From DATDOR01 sp035512695 (GTDB taxonomy: Bacteria > Chloroflexota > Anaerolineae > Anaerolineales > JABWBV01), in NCBI GenBank assembly GCA_035512695.1, contig DATKDL010000234.1, positions 1 to 55,428 on the forward strand: a stretch of 55,428 bases of DNA, in the 5' to 3' direction. Shown here piece by piece: positions 17,626-27,012 of this stretch (the first letter of the stretch is position 1; every line of letters begins with the position of its first letter). A program made the position numbers and the translations under genes. The notes under the pieces are model-generated. The model worked only from the letters and a program-made list of their open reading frames with translations. It was not told where the DNA came from and did no database searches.

Positions 17626-18936
17626 GTGCCGGATACGACCTGCCCCTTAAAAATCGCCTATGCGATCCAGAACGTCGGCCAGATCGAATTTTCGACCGAC
17701 CTCGGGGATGCCGTTCCCGTCAAGCAAAGCCTGCTTGGTCTGCACTGGGCGGGCCATACGGTCGTCTGCGTCCGGCTGAGGAAGCGTGCCGTGTTTCGTT
17801 ACGAACTGCCCGGTTTTGATGAAGCCGGCCGGGTCCCGATCGGTTGGATCAACTCCGGGCCGTTCCTGTCGCTGGAGAGCGGTCTGCGCCGGCTGCAAAA
17901 GCTCCTGAATCTCCGGTACTATGCGGTGTGGGACAGCCTGCGGTTCTATAAAGGATGCCGGGCGGTGTTACCCGAATTCGACCTGTGCCACGAGCACAAC
18001 GGTCTGTTCTCGGTGGGAGCGGCCCTGGCCTGCCGGAGACTCAACCTGCCGTATGTCCTGACGGTCAGTGCCGACCTGCTGCGCGAGCGAAAGCTGTCCG
18101 GACAGGCGCTGACCGGGGTCCATGCTCGTTGGGCCGCCGCCGCGGCGGTCTATACTTATCACCAGGCGGACCGGATCCTGTGTGTATCTGCGTCTGCCGG
18201 GCGTCACCTGGCCGGCGAATACGGGATCCCCGAGGAGAAGATCTCGGTGATACCGAACGGAGTGGACACCGACCGGTTCAAACCCGGTGATGAGGCCAAC
18301 GAACCGCTCCGGCGCGCTCTCGGAACCCGGGAGGACCGGCTGGTCACATTCGTCGGAACTTTCCAGCCCTGGCACGGTCTCGATCTGCTGGTCGAGGCCT
18401 TCTCAGAGATCCGCGCTCGCGCGCCCGGCACCCGGCTGCTGCTGGTCGGAGACGGCCGGGCTCGGGAGACCGTCGAAGCGACGATCGATCGCTGCGGTGT
18501 GCGCGACGGCGTGACCATCACCGGTCTTCTGCCCCAGGAACGGATTCCGGAAATCCTGGCGATTTCGGATGTGGCCGTCATGCCTTATCCCGGGCTGCCG
18601 GGAGACTTGTGGTTCTCCCCGCTAAAGATGTACGAGTACATGGCTGCCGGTAAGGCGATTGTCGCATCGACCGGCGGGCAGATTTCGGAGGTCATCCGGG
18701 ACGGCCACAACGGCGTTCTGGTTGAACCCGGGGATGTCCGGGCGCTGGCCGAAGCCTGCGCCGGCCTGCTGCTCGATCCCGAAGAACGCCGCCGGTTGGG
18801 AGGGAACGCCCGTAAAGACGCCCTGGCAAGGCATTCCTGGACCGTTTACACAGAACGGCTGGAACGGATCTACCGGATGACACTCGAATTGAAGGCGGGC
18901 GGTGCGGGAGTCCGTATTCGGCGCCCCGCAACTTGA
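17626..18936 (+). CDS. Glycosyltransferase family 4
   Basis: This 436-residue GT-B glycosyltransferase has a C-terminal domain containing ISVIPNGVDTDRFKPGD, VTFVGTFQPWHGLDLLVEA, LLVGDGRARE and FSPLKMYEYMAAGKAIVAS, followed by GVLVEPGD. These are the nucleotide-sugar binding features of GT4 enzymes. The start codon is GTG. It would add a sugar to the glycan repeat on the cytoplasmic face. It sits between the two BNR-repeat surface proteins. Confidence 0.88.
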   Translation: MPDTTCPLKIAYAIQNVGQIEFSTDLGDAVPVKQSLLGLHWAGHTVVCVRLRKRAVFRYELPGFDEAGRVPIGWINSGPFLSLESGLRRLQKLLNLRYYAVWDSLRFYKGCRAVLPEFDLCHEHNGLFSVGAALACRRLNLPYVLTVSADLLRERKLSGQALTGVHARWAAAAAVYTYHQADRILCVSASAGRHLAGEYGIPEEKISVIPNGVDTDRFKPGDEANEPLRRALGTREDRLVTFVGTFQPWHGLDLLVEAFSEIRARAPGTRLLLVGDGRARETVEATIDRCGVRDGVTITGLLPQERIPEILAISDVAVMPYPGLPGDLWFSPLKMYEYMAAGKAIVASTGGQISEVIRDGHNGVLVEPGDVRALAEACAGLLLDPEERRRLGGNARKDALARHSWTVYTERLERIYRMTLELKAGGAGVRIRRPAT

Positions 18937-18938
18937 GT

Positions 18939-18944
18939 TAAAAT
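18939..18944 (+). promoter_or_regulatory. Candidate -10 element, leaderless start
   Basis: TAAAAT lies 7 bases before the ATG at 18952, which would put transcription start at or next to that codon. No ribosome site is seen and the -35 is poor. Confidence 0.4.
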
Positions 18945-18951
18945 GAAACCG

Positions 18952-20451
18952 ATGTCCATCAAAGTAAAAATCATCTCCATCACCGTGCTTCTGATCGCCG
19001 GGCTGCTGCCGGGGCTTGCCGCTCAGGCGCAGGTCTCACGGCCTACCTGGTCGGAGCCCTTCCGGATCTCGAGCATCGATCAACCGATCACGGATCACAC
19101 CGTCTACGCCGATCCGTACGGCTACGCGCATCTTTTTTGGGTGGAGATCCTTCCCGACAACCGCCCGATCATTAAATACTCCCGTTTCGACGGTGGGATC
19201 TGGACCGTTCCGATCGGGATCCATATCGGCTTCGAAGACCATACGATCAAGACCATCACACCCGTCCTCACCCCGGACAACACGCTGCATCTTTTCTGGG
19301 CGCAGGGCATTCTGGTGAAACGCCTCGTCCGCTCATCTGTCCCGCTTGATGGCACCCTGAACGCCCAGAATTGGGCGCAGGCCAAGGCCGCAACCAGCCA
19401 GCAGGTGGTTGAAACCATCAAAATGGTAGTCGACAGCGAGGGCGTGTTTCATATGGTGTATACGCGAACCGACGGCCAATCGAAAGGTGTGTATTACATC
19501 AAATCCGCCGACCAGGGGTCAAGCTGGACGAACCCTGTCTGGATCGACCCGGACACCCCCGCGGGCTACGTCCCCGGGGATCTCACGCTGGCCATCGATG
19601 ATGCGGACGGGCTGCATGCCGTTTGGGATTATGGAACCATCGACTTCTCGCCCGATTTCGCAAACATGATCCGCTACGCCGGGCTTGCGGCTGGCGATCC
19701 GAAATGGTCGCTCTTCATGATGGACCGCGTCAATCCGGAAAGCGATGACGAATACCAGCTCAACGCGGCCTCACCCGTCCTGGCTGTTTCCGGTCAAAAG
19801 GTGATTGTGATCTGGGCTGGGGGCACACTGAATTTCCGTCATTTCCGTTTCTCGGATGACGCCGGCCGGACATGGAGCAGCTCGACCCGCTTCATGGGCA
19901 ACCTGAACGGCCAGGCGGGCGACGGTCTCGCAGTGGACGGCAGCGGCCGCATCCACTACTTCACCCAAATCCGTTTTCCGGTCGGGATTTATCACTCCGT
20001 CTTCACGGAAGACCGCTGGACGTCGCCGACGATCGTCTACTTCATCCGCTACGCCGGTGAAGCACGCGACAATGTTGAGGCGCACCGGACTTATGCGGCG
20101 GTGCGTGCGGGGAACCAGATCGTTCTCACGTTTACGGACCCCCCGCCTTTCTCGAACCGCGGTCTATACGTTATGACGGCCGCGCTGCCGGACATCGAAC
20201 CGTTGGAGCTGCCGGTGCTGCCAACGCCCATCCCGACGCAGATGGAGCCTCCCACCGCTACCCCACCGCCCACGATCGGGCCCGCGCTCGAGGCGGCCCC
20301 GCAGACCACGGATATCGCTCCTCAGCCGGTGCTGCAAGAGACCCCGCAAGAAGGCCCGGAAAATCCGGAACAGACCCTGGTCGCCGGGATGCTCTTTTCC
20401 GTCCTGATCCTGATCGGGATCGCCGGCGTCCGGATCATTATCAAACGCTAG
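18952..20451 (+). CDS. Exported BNR-like repeat protein with C-terminal anchor (paralogue)
   Basis: This 499-residue protein has a signal peptide (IISITVLLIAGLLPGLAAQA), a beta-repeat body with SADQGSSWT and SDDAGRTWS Asp-box motifs, a Pro/Thr-rich linker and a C-terminal helix LIGIAGVRIIIKR. It has the same architecture as the 886-residue protein at 14600 but about half the propeller region. The ATG at 18952 is favoured because a -10 element lies 7 bases upstream; an ATG at 18943 would add three residues. Probable surface protein; ligand unknown. Confidence 0.78.
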   Translation: MSIKVKIISITVLLIAGLLPGLAAQAQVSRPTWSEPFRISSIDQPITDHTVYADPYGYAHLFWVEILPDNRPIIKYSRFDGGIWTVPIGIHIGFEDHTIKTITPVLTPDNTLHLFWAQGILVKRLVRSSVPLDGTLNAQNWAQAKAATSQQVVETIKMVVDSEGVFHMVYTRTDGQSKGVYYIKSADQGSSWTNPVWIDPDTPAGYVPGDLTLAIDDADGLHAVWDYGTIDFSPDFANMIRYAGLAAGDPKWSLFMMDRVNPESDDEYQLNAASPVLAVSGQKVIVIWAGGTLNFRHFRFSDDAGRTWSSSTRFMGNLNGQAGDGLAVDGSGRIHYFTQIRFPVGIYHSVFTEDRWTSPTIVYFIRYAGEARDNVEAHRTYAAVRAGNQIVLTFTDPPPFSNRGLYVMTAALPDIEPLELPVLPTPIPTQMEPPTATPPPTIGPALEAAPQTTDIAPQPVLQETPQEGPENPEQTLVAGMLFSVLILIGIAGVRIIIKR

Positions 20452-20497
20452 TTCTGGTCCCCATCTGCGCAGCACCGCTTGCACTCAGCCCGGATCC

Positions 20498-21877
20498 ATG
20501 AACGATCGGACAGCCGAACAGCCACTGAACGTCCTGCTGCTGACGATTGACACGCTCCGGGCGGACGTCCTCGGCAGTCACGGCGACTCGAACGGAATCA
20601 CACCGGTTCTGGACGGTCTCGCCCGAGAGGGTTTCCGTTTCGAACAAGCCATCACCGGCGGATCCTGGACGCAGGCCGCTTTTCCTCCGCTGTTGACCTC
20701 CAGCTACGCCTCGATGTTCGGCGGCTGCCTCGGACCGCTTGCGGCCGCCCGCCCGTCTCCGATCCGTGCATTGTCGGGCCATGGTTACAGGACGATCGGG
20801 ATTTCGAGCAGCCCACTGCTGGGGCGGCGGTATGCATATGAGCGCGGTTTCGAACGCTTCCATGAGCTGATCCCCGGCGAGTCGGATCCACGCCTGCGCC
20901 GGATCAAAGGGGGGGAGCGGCTGCTGACGCGCCCGCTGACCCACCGCATTGCCCATCTTCTCGGTCGCCGGCTGCGGCCAGGGCGTCGCTACGGCTCAGC
21001 CGAAGAGGTCAACGCCCGGTTTGCCGCAGAACTGGATGGCGGCCGCCCGTTTTTCGGTTGGGTCCATTACATGGACGTCCATTGGCCGTATCACCGGGAA
21101 GGTGAACTGGTCGATCCCGATGAGATCGCGCAGGCCTGGGTTGACGTGAAACACCTGTACCGGGTCAACTGGAAGGGTGCAACGATCACCGAAGCACAGA
21201 AGGCGCATTACCTCCGGCTCTACCGGGAGGCCGTCCGCTACACGGATGCGCAGATCGGCGAACTGCTGGCGACGCTGGAAGCGCGCGGTTTACTGGAGAC
21301 GACGGCCATCATCGTCGTATCCGATCACGGAGAGGAGTTTCTGGAGCGTGGCCAGTGGGGGCATTTCGAGGTCAACCTTCATGACGAGATCATCCGGGTT
21401 CCGCTGATTGTCCGTCTGCCCGGTGGAAGCTCCGGACGGACCATCCGCCGGCAGGTTCAGACGCTGGATATCATGCCGACCATCCTCGATTTGTGCGGCT
21501 GCCCGGCTCCGTCCGAATTGGCCGGTCAAAGCCTGGCTCCCCTGTGGGGCGAAACCGGCGGAAGCTACGAAGATCGGCCGGCGATCAGCGAGATGTGGCG
21601 GGACAACCGGCATAGGATCGCCGTGCGAACCGGGGATCACAAGCTGATCTGGGACAGCGACAGCCATAAAGCACCGGAACTGTTCGATCTCAGGGCGGAC
21701 CCGGGCGAGCGGGATGACATCGCCCGACGGGAACCGGACCTGGCGCGGCAATATCAGCAGGTCGTCGATGCACATCTGCTGGCTGTGGCTGCGTCGAGCC
21801 CCACCGCCCCGGTCGAAGCTCCCGTTCACGACGAGGCCATGATCCGTCGCCTGCGCGATCTCGGTTACCTGGAATAG
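20498..21877 (+). CDS. Sulfatase-fold hydrolase or transferase without a formylglycine motif
   Basis: This 459-residue alkaline-phosphatase-superfamily protein has the N-terminal metal motif LLLTIDTLRADVLGSHG, HYMDVHWPY and VVSDHGEEF. The C/S-x-P-x-R signature of true sulfatases is absent; the equivalent segment is GGSWTQAAFPPLLTS, with Thr58 as the likely nucleophile. It could be a phosphatase, phosphodiesterase or phosphoglycerol-type transferase rather than a sulfatase. No signal peptide is visible. It ends RDLGYLE, 5 bp before the next glycosyltransferase. Confidence 0.8.
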   Translation: MNDRTAEQPLNVLLLTIDTLRADVLGSHGDSNGITPVLDGLAREGFRFEQAITGGSWTQAAFPPLLTSSYASMFGGCLGPLAAARPSPIRALSGHGYRTIGISSSPLLGRRYAYERGFERFHELIPGESDPRLRRIKGGERLLTRPLTHRIAHLLGRRLRPGRRYGSAEEVNARFAAELDGGRPFFGWVHYMDVHWPYHREGELVDPDEIAQAWVDVKHLYRVNWKGATITEAQKAHYLRLYREAVRYTDAQIGELLATLEARGLLETTAIIVVSDHGEEFLERGQWGHFEVNLHDEIIRVPLIVRLPGGSSGRTIRRQVQTLDIMPTILDLCGCPAPSELAGQSLAPLWGETGGSYEDRPAISEMWRDNRHRIAVRTGDHKLIWDSDSHKAPELFDLRADPGERDDIARREPDLARQYQQVVDAHLLAVAASSPTAPVEAPVHDEAMIRRLRDLGYLE

Positions 21878-21882
21878 GTCCG

Positions 21883-23148
21883 ATGCGCATCCTGTTTCTG
21901 ACCAATTATTACCCGCCGCACGGGCTGGGTGGTCTCGAACGTTCCTGCCAGGAGGTTTTCGAAGGCCTTTCGGCACGCGGCCACACCTGTCTCCTGTTGA
22001 CCAGCATGCATGGGGGTGGAAACCGGGCCTCCGGGCATGGCCCTGTCCGCAGGTGGCTTTATCCCGAGATGGACCTGCGACCGCTATGGAACGGCGTGAC
22101 TTTTTTTACACACCGGAAGCGGCGCGAGGCGCACAATCTGGCACGTTTCGAAACGGCGGTGGCCGAATTTCGCCCGGATGTCATCTTTATCTGGGGGATG
22201 TGGAACCTCCACCGATCGCTGGCGGTCCTGGCGGAGAGATTGCTTCCCGGCCGGGTGGCCTACCGGTTTGCCGATTACTGGCCGACGCTTCCAAGCCAGC
22301 ACGAGCAGTATTGGCGTCACGAACCACGCGACCGGTGGACCTCGTTGCCGAAGCGTTTCCTCCGAAAATTCGCCCTGGCTGCCCTGGCTCGCGAGCGGCG
22401 GGATGTCCCGCTGCGCTTCGATCATGTGATGTGCGTCAGTGTTGCTACCCGCCGGAAACTCCTCGAGGCAGGCGTCCCGGTTGAACACGCCCACGTTATT
22501 CACACCGGGCTTGACCGGGGAAAATTCTTTTCGGACGGCCGGGTCTACCGGTCCGATCCGGCCGATCCGCTGACCGTCCTTTACGCCGGACGGCTGAATC
22601 CGGACAAAGGCGTGCACACGGCGGTCGAGGCCATGTCCCGTCTGTCGGGTGAGGGCCGGGGTGCAGTCCGGCTGGAGGTCGCCGGTTCCGGATCGGCGCC
22701 CTACTTGCGTGAGCTCAAGGAACGGGCTGAACGGACGGGCTGTGCAGGGCGCGTGAATTTTCTGGGACAGGTAGCGCCGGAAGAAATGCCGGATTTGCTG
22801 CGGGCCCGGGACGTCCTCGTCGTACCATCGATCTGGCCCGAGCCTTTCGCCCGGGTGGTGATCGAAGGCATGATGAGCGGGATCGTCGTCGTCGCAACGG
22901 CGAGCGGGGGAACGGGTGAAGTTCTCGTCGATGGGCGCAACGGGTTGATATTTCCCCCGGGGGATGCAGACGCACTCGCAGGGCGGCTCGAAAAGCTGCG
23001 GGACGATCCGGAATTCGGCGCGCGGATCGCCCGGATCGCCGCGCAGGACGCGGATGAACGGTTCTCAAACACCGCGATGCTGGCTGCGATCGAGGCCTTT
23101 TTGTCCGAGGCAGCCGGCGGCGAGACCGGTGCCGCCGGACCAGATTGA
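21883..23148 (+). CDS. Glycosyltransferase family 4
   Basis: This 421-residue GT-B enzyme has an N-terminal glycine loop (LTNYYPPHGLGGLER) and a C-terminal domain with VLYAGRLNPDKGVHTAVEA, VNFLGQV and WPEPFARVVIEGMMSG, which contains the E-x7-E pair of GT4 retaining enzymes. It starts 5 bp after the sulfatase-like gene and ends 3 bp before a GT2 gene, so the three are probably co-translated. Confidence 0.9.
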   Translation: MRILFLTNYYPPHGLGGLERSCQEVFEGLSARGHTCLLLTSMHGGGNRASGHGPVRRWLYPEMDLRPLWNGVTFFTHRKRREAHNLARFETAVAEFRPDVIFIWGMWNLHRSLAVLAERLLPGRVAYRFADYWPTLPSQHEQYWRHEPRDRWTSLPKRFLRKFALAALARERRDVPLRFDHVMCVSVATRRKLLEAGVPVEHAHVIHTGLDRGKFFSDGRVYRSDPADPLTVLYAGRLNPDKGVHTAVEAMSRLSGEGRGAVRLEVAGSGSAPYLRELKERAERTGCAGRVNFLGQVAPEEMPDLLRARDVLVVPSIWPEPFARVVIEGMMSGIVVVATASGGTGEVLVDGRNGLIFPPGDADALAGRLEKLRDDPEFGARIARIAAQDADERFSNTAMLAAIEAFLSEAAGGETGAAGPD

Positions 23149-23151
23149 TCG

Positions 23152-24159
23152 ATGACCGCGCGCCCCATACCCACGGTCCTGACCGTCGTGATCCCGACTT
23201 ACAACCGCCAGCACCAACTGTCGGAACTACTGGAATCGCTGGCCGCCCAGACCCTGGCACACGATCGTTTTGAGGTCGTCCTGGTGGATGACGGCTCCGC
23301 CGACGGCACGGCCGAACTGGCCGGGCGGGCCTACCCATTTGCTTTCACCTATCTGTTCCAGACCAACCAGGGGGATGCGATTGCCCGAAACACCGGCGCC
23401 GAGCGTGCCCGGGGAGATTACCTGGTCTTTCTGGACGACGACATCGTCCTGCATCCCGACTATCTGGAAAAAATAATCACGACCCTGTCCGGCGGCCGGG
23501 CCAGGATCGTCGTCGGCAGGGAAATCACCTGGCTTGGCGACAGCAATCCGGCGCTCGACCCGGTCGTGGGCGATTCCGACCCCGACATTCAGCCCTCCAT
23601 TGAGGGGGTTCCGTTCGTCGAAGTTTGCAGCAACAATATGTCCATTCGGCGAGACGGCTTTTTCCGGGTTGGGAAAATGGAAAACCTCGGCTTTTCGGGA
23701 TCGAGCATCTGGTGCGACGTGGAATTTTCTTACCGGGCCCATTTGGAAGGTTTTGAATTCTTGCGAGACAACCGGGCGGTCTGCTGGCACCGCGATCACG
23801 TTTTGGCGAGCCTCGCCGGCAGGCGGAAACGGGCCCGCGATGCCGGTTTCCGAGCGGCCGTGTTGTTCAAACGGCATCCGGCGCTTGTGCGTTATCTGCC
23901 CATGTTCGCAGACAAGACACCGGTGGACCTCCAACGTGATCCGCCGGGGACGATCTTGCGGAAACTGCTCCGCCGAGTTTCCGCTTCACCGGCTATCGTG
24001 GGCGTGATCGAACGCATCACCGCTGGGATGCCCGCCGGTTTGCGCGAGAGCAGGCTGAGCCGGAGGCTCCAGCGCTGGCTGATCGGCGCCGCCATCTTTC
24101 GCGGTTACAACGACGGCGCACGGGAAATCATTTCCCTCTCCGGCTCCGGTTCGAATTGA
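23152..24159 (+). CDS. Glycosyltransferase family 2
   Basis: This 335-residue GT-A enzyme has VVIPTYNRQHQLSELLESL at the N-terminus, VVLVDDGSADGTAEL for nucleotide binding and DYLVFLDDDIVLHPDYL as the metal-binding Asp triad. No transmembrane domain follows, so it is a soluble or peripheral inverting transferase. Its stop lies just before the -10-like element used by the next gene. Confidence 0.9.
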   Translation: MTARPIPTVLTVVIPTYNRQHQLSELLESLAAQTLAHDRFEVVLVDDGSADGTAELAGRAYPFAFTYLFQTNQGDAIARNTGAERARGDYLVFLDDDIVLHPDYLEKIITTLSGGRARIVVGREITWLGDSNPALDPVVGDSDPDIQPSIEGVPFVEVCSNNMSIRRDGFFRVGKMENLGFSGSSIWCDVEFSYRAHLEGFEFLRDNRAVCWHRDHVLASLAGRRKRARDAGFRAAVLFKRHPALVRYLPMFADKTPVDLQRDPPGTILRKLLRRVSASPAIVGVIERITAGMPAGLRESRLSRRLQRWLIGAAIFRGYNDGAREIISLSGSGSN

Positions 24160-24161
24160 TA

Positions 24162-24167
24162 TATAAT
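24162..24167 (+). promoter_or_regulatory. Candidate -10 element before the O-antigen ligase-like gene
   Basis: A perfect TATAAT starts 3 bp after the GT2 stop and 12 bp before the ATG at 24180, which would leave a leader of only about five bases. No good -35 is seen. Confidence 0.4.
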
Positions 24168-24179
24168 CGTCCACGTCTT

Positions 24180-25583
24180 ATGCTCACCGATTTAAACGAT
24201 CGAATCAGGCAGTTCGTACCGGGGATGCCGCTTCCCTGGCTCAAGGGGCTGGTCATTCTGGCTCTGATTGCGGGCGGCGCGCTCCTTGGCTATCAGAATT
24301 CAACCATGCTGATGTTGGCGGCGGCAGGAGCCGTCGCTGCGGTCCCGGTCACCCTGGCGCTCCTGCGGAGACCGGAGATCGGCGTATTCGGAATCGTCGC
24401 GGTCGGGCTGATGTTCCCGTTCCTTGCCCAGGGCGGTCTCAACGCCAACGTGTTCCTGGTTTCTTTTCTGCTGGTTCTATGGCTGATCGACGTCTTAATC
24501 ATTCAGCCGGAGATCCGGCTGCCGACCTCGAGAATCCTGCTCCCGATTTACATTCTCATGGCGATCTCGATCCTCGCGTTCGCGATGGGGCAGTACCCAT
24601 GGTTCCGGTTCGTCCAGGCGGCGCCGCTGGACGCGCAGGCCGGTGGGTTTGCGACGTATCTGCTGTCATTCGGCGCCCTGGTGCTGGTGGCTTATCATGT
24701 AAAAACCCTGGGGATGCTCGAGCGGATCACCTGGTTTTTCGTGGTGCTTGGCAGCATCTACGCGCTCGGCGTCGCGCTGCCTATTGTTCGGGTCGGCGTG
24801 CAGTCTGTTTTTGGTACCACCGGCAGCGTTTTTTGGATCTGGCTGATTGCAATCGCCTATTCGCAGGCGCTTTTTAATCGGGACCTGAAAGTATCCCGGC
24901 GCGGCTTGCTTTTATTGGTCGTCGCCGTCACGCTTGTAACCCTCTTTGTCTTCCGGTTCAAGGACAAGTCCGGGTGGGTCCCGATCATCCTCGTTATCTG
25001 GGCGATCACGGTGCTTTGGACCTGGAAGTTGGGCATCGTGTTGACGGGCGGCGGGTTGATCGCGATCGCCATCATTCTTCCCACCATTTTGGAGACGGAG
25101 ACCTACAGCCTCGCGACTCGCCTGGAGCTGCTGCCGATCCTGTGGCAGATCACCCAGGCCAACCCATGGTTCGGGGTCGGTTTTGCGAATTACTATTTTT
25201 ATTCAACCCTGTTTACGATCCGGGGCTGGTCCGTGGAGATCAATTCCCACAACAACTATGTCGATATCTTTGCCCAGACCGGGTTCATCGGGCTCGTGGC
25301 ATTTATCTGGTTTGTGGCGGCGGCGGTGGGGACGGCTTTCCAATTGCTCCGGCGCGTCCCGGATGGGTTTGCAAAAGCTTATGTGAACGGCGCCATCGGC
25401 GGGTTGGCCGGCATGCTGCTGGCAGCCGTCCTGGGCGATTGGATCCTGCCGTTCGTTTACAACATCGGTCTGAAAGGTTTTCGGGTCAGTGTGATCGGTT
25501 GGGTCTTTCTGGGCGGATTGGTCGTCCTGGAAAACCTTTATTTAAAGCGCCTGCCCGAAGAAACGGTAGAAAAGCCGGTATAA
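24180..25583 (+). CDS. O-antigen ligase/polymerase-like membrane protein (Wzy/WaaL type)
   Basis: This protein of about 467 residues has 10-12 predicted transmembrane helices. A periplasmic loop contains NPWFGVGFANYYF and NSHNNYVDIFAQTGFIG, the Wzy_C pattern of O-antigen ligases and polymerases. It would polymerise glycan repeats or attach them to a carrier outside the membrane. The ATG at 24180 is preferred over a TTG inside the previous gene. Its presence together with Wzm/Wzt is notable, because Wzy systems normally work with a Wzx flippase, and none was found here. Confidence 0.82.
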   Translation: MLTDLNDRIRQFVPGMPLPWLKGLVILALIAGGALLGYQNSTMLMLAAAGAVAAVPVTLALLRRPEIGVFGIVAVGLMFPFLAQGGLNANVFLVSFLLVLWLIDVLIIQPEIRLPTSRILLPIYILMAISILAFAMGQYPWFRFVQAAPLDAQAGGFATYLLSFGALVLVAYHVKTLGMLERITWFFVVLGSIYALGVALPIVRVGVQSVFGTTGSVFWIWLIAIAYSQALFNRDLKVSRRGLLLLVVAVTLVTLFVFRFKDKSGWVPIILVIWAITVLWTWKLGIVLTGGGLIAIAIILPTILETETYSLATRLELLPILWQITQANPWFGVGFANYYFYSTLFTIRGWSVEINSHNNYVDIFAQTGFIGLVAFIWFVAAAVGTAFQLLRRVPDGFAKAYVNGAIGGLAGMLLAAVLGDWILPFVYNIGLKGFRVSVIGWVFLGGLVVLENLYLKRLPEETVEKPV

Positions 25584-25584
25584 G

Positions 25585-27012
25585 GTGCGCGCCAGCGAAA
25601 CCGGCGCACACCATCCACCGGCCGTCCCAAGTTTCGGACGATCGCTGCCACCTGAAGTAGTTCCTTTGAAAGGAGTTCCAATCAAAGCGTTGATTGTCGT
25701 CACCACCGTTTCGGTCCTGGCGCGTGTCCTGGCTGCCTTTGCGCTCGGGAACGAGATCGCTCCGCTGCCGGGGACCGCCGATCAGGTCTCTTACCATGCC
25801 CTGGCGCAGCGTGTCGTCAGCGGCTACGGTTTTTCGTTCGGATCGAACTGGTGGCCCATGACGGCGGCAGATGCACCCACTGCCCATTGGAGCTTCCTGT
25901 ACACGGGTTTTCTCGCCGCGATCTATGCCGTTGTGCAGGCGCCCCTTGCGGCGCGACTGCTGCAGGCCCTGGTCGTCGGGATCCTGCACCCCTTCCTGGC
26001 GTACCGGATCGGAAAGCAGGCCTTTGGAGACATGGCCGGCCTGGTTGCCGCCGGAATGACAGCTCTTTACACCTATTTCATCTACTATTCCGGAACGCTG
26101 ATGACGGAGCCGTTCTATATCACCGCCGTTTTGGGCGTCCTCTACCTGGCGATTCGGCTTGCCGGCGCCGAACCGGGCAGGGAGAGCTTGCGCCTTACCG
26201 TCTGGCTCGGCCTGGTGATGGGGACCGCCGTTCTGCTCCGGCAACTATTTCTGCTCCTGATTCCGGTCCTGTTCTTCTGGCTGTGGGTTGCCCGGAAATC
26301 GGGCGGGACCGCGGCGGTCCTGCGGATCGGACTGGTTTCGACCGGGATCGTTGCGCTGATGATCCTGCCGTTCACGGTCTACAACTCCGCAAGGTTTGAC
26401 CGGTTCGTATTGCTCAATACGAATGCGGGGTACGCCTTTTATCTCGCGAACCACCCGTTCTACGGGACGGATTTCATCCCCGCCAGTGAAATGGACAATT
26501 ACCAGGCGCTCGTGCCCGCCGAACTGCGGGATCTCGATGAGGCTTCCCTCGATCAAGTCCTCCTGCGCCGCGGGCTGGGTTTCGTGGCGGATGACCCGGT
26601 GCGCTACCTGCTGCTCTCGCTCGACCGAATTCCGGAGTATTTCAAGTTCTGGCCCTCCCCGGATTCGGGTATGCTGAGTAACATCGCCAGGGTCACTTCG
26701 TTCGGATTGACCCTCCCATGGATGCTGGCCGGGCTCTGGATCTGGCTGCGCGGCCGGTGGGGAGACAGGTTCCGGGACGCCCTGGGTACACCGGGATCGT
26801 TGTTGTTGTTCTTTGCGCTCGTCTACTCGGCCCTTCACGTGTTCTCCTGGGCGCTCGTCCGCTACCGCCTCCCGGTGGATGCGGCCCTCCTCCCGTTCGC
26901 CGGGCTCGCAGGCGCAGCCTTGATCGAACGCTTCGCTCGACACGCCGGAAACCGGTCGGACAACACTCCCCCGCCTTTCGATCCAGGCGTTCCCCGGCAA
27001 GAGGCGGAATGA
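25585..27012 (+). CDS. GT39-like polytopic glycosyltransferase
   Basis: This protein of up to 475 residues has about ten helices and an early luminal loop (ALGNEIAPLPGTADQVSYH) with the acidic residue expected of GT-C enzymes, plus GYGFSFGSNWWP. It resembles the PMT/ArnT-type family that uses lipid-linked sugars. The start is uncertain. GTG 25585 follows the preceding stop by one base. A strong AAAGGAG (25669-25675) points to ATC 25681 or TTG 25690, which would give a protein beginning at the first hydrophobic helix. Its stop overlaps the next gene by 4 bp. Confidence 0.75.
   Translation: MRASETGAHHPPAVPSFGRSLPPEVVPLKGVPIKALIVVTTVSVLARVLAAFALGNEIAPLPGTADQVSYHALAQRVVSGYGFSFGSNWWPMTAADAPTAHWSFLYTGFLAAIYAVVQAPLAARLLQALVVGILHPFLAYRIGKQAFGDMAGLVAAGMTALYTYFIYYSGTLMTEPFYITAVLGVLYLAIRLAGAEPGRESLRLTVWLGLVMGTAVLLRQLFLLLIPVLFFWLWVARKSGGTAAVLRIGLVSTGIVALMILPFTVYNSARFDRFVLLNTNAGYAFYLANHPFYGTDFIPASEMDNYQALVPAELRDLDEASLDQVLLRRGLGFVADDPVRYLLLSLDRIPEYFKFWPSPDSGMLSNIARVTSFGLTLPWMLAGLWIWLRGRWGDRFRDALGTPGSLLLFFALVYSALHVFSWALVRYRLPVDAALLPFAGLAGAALIERFARHAGNRSDNTPPPFDPGVPRQEAE

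Noticed and set aside
20498..21877. Arylsulfatase
   Set aside because: The formylglycine motif C/S-x-P-x-R is missing; only the superfamily fold is supported.
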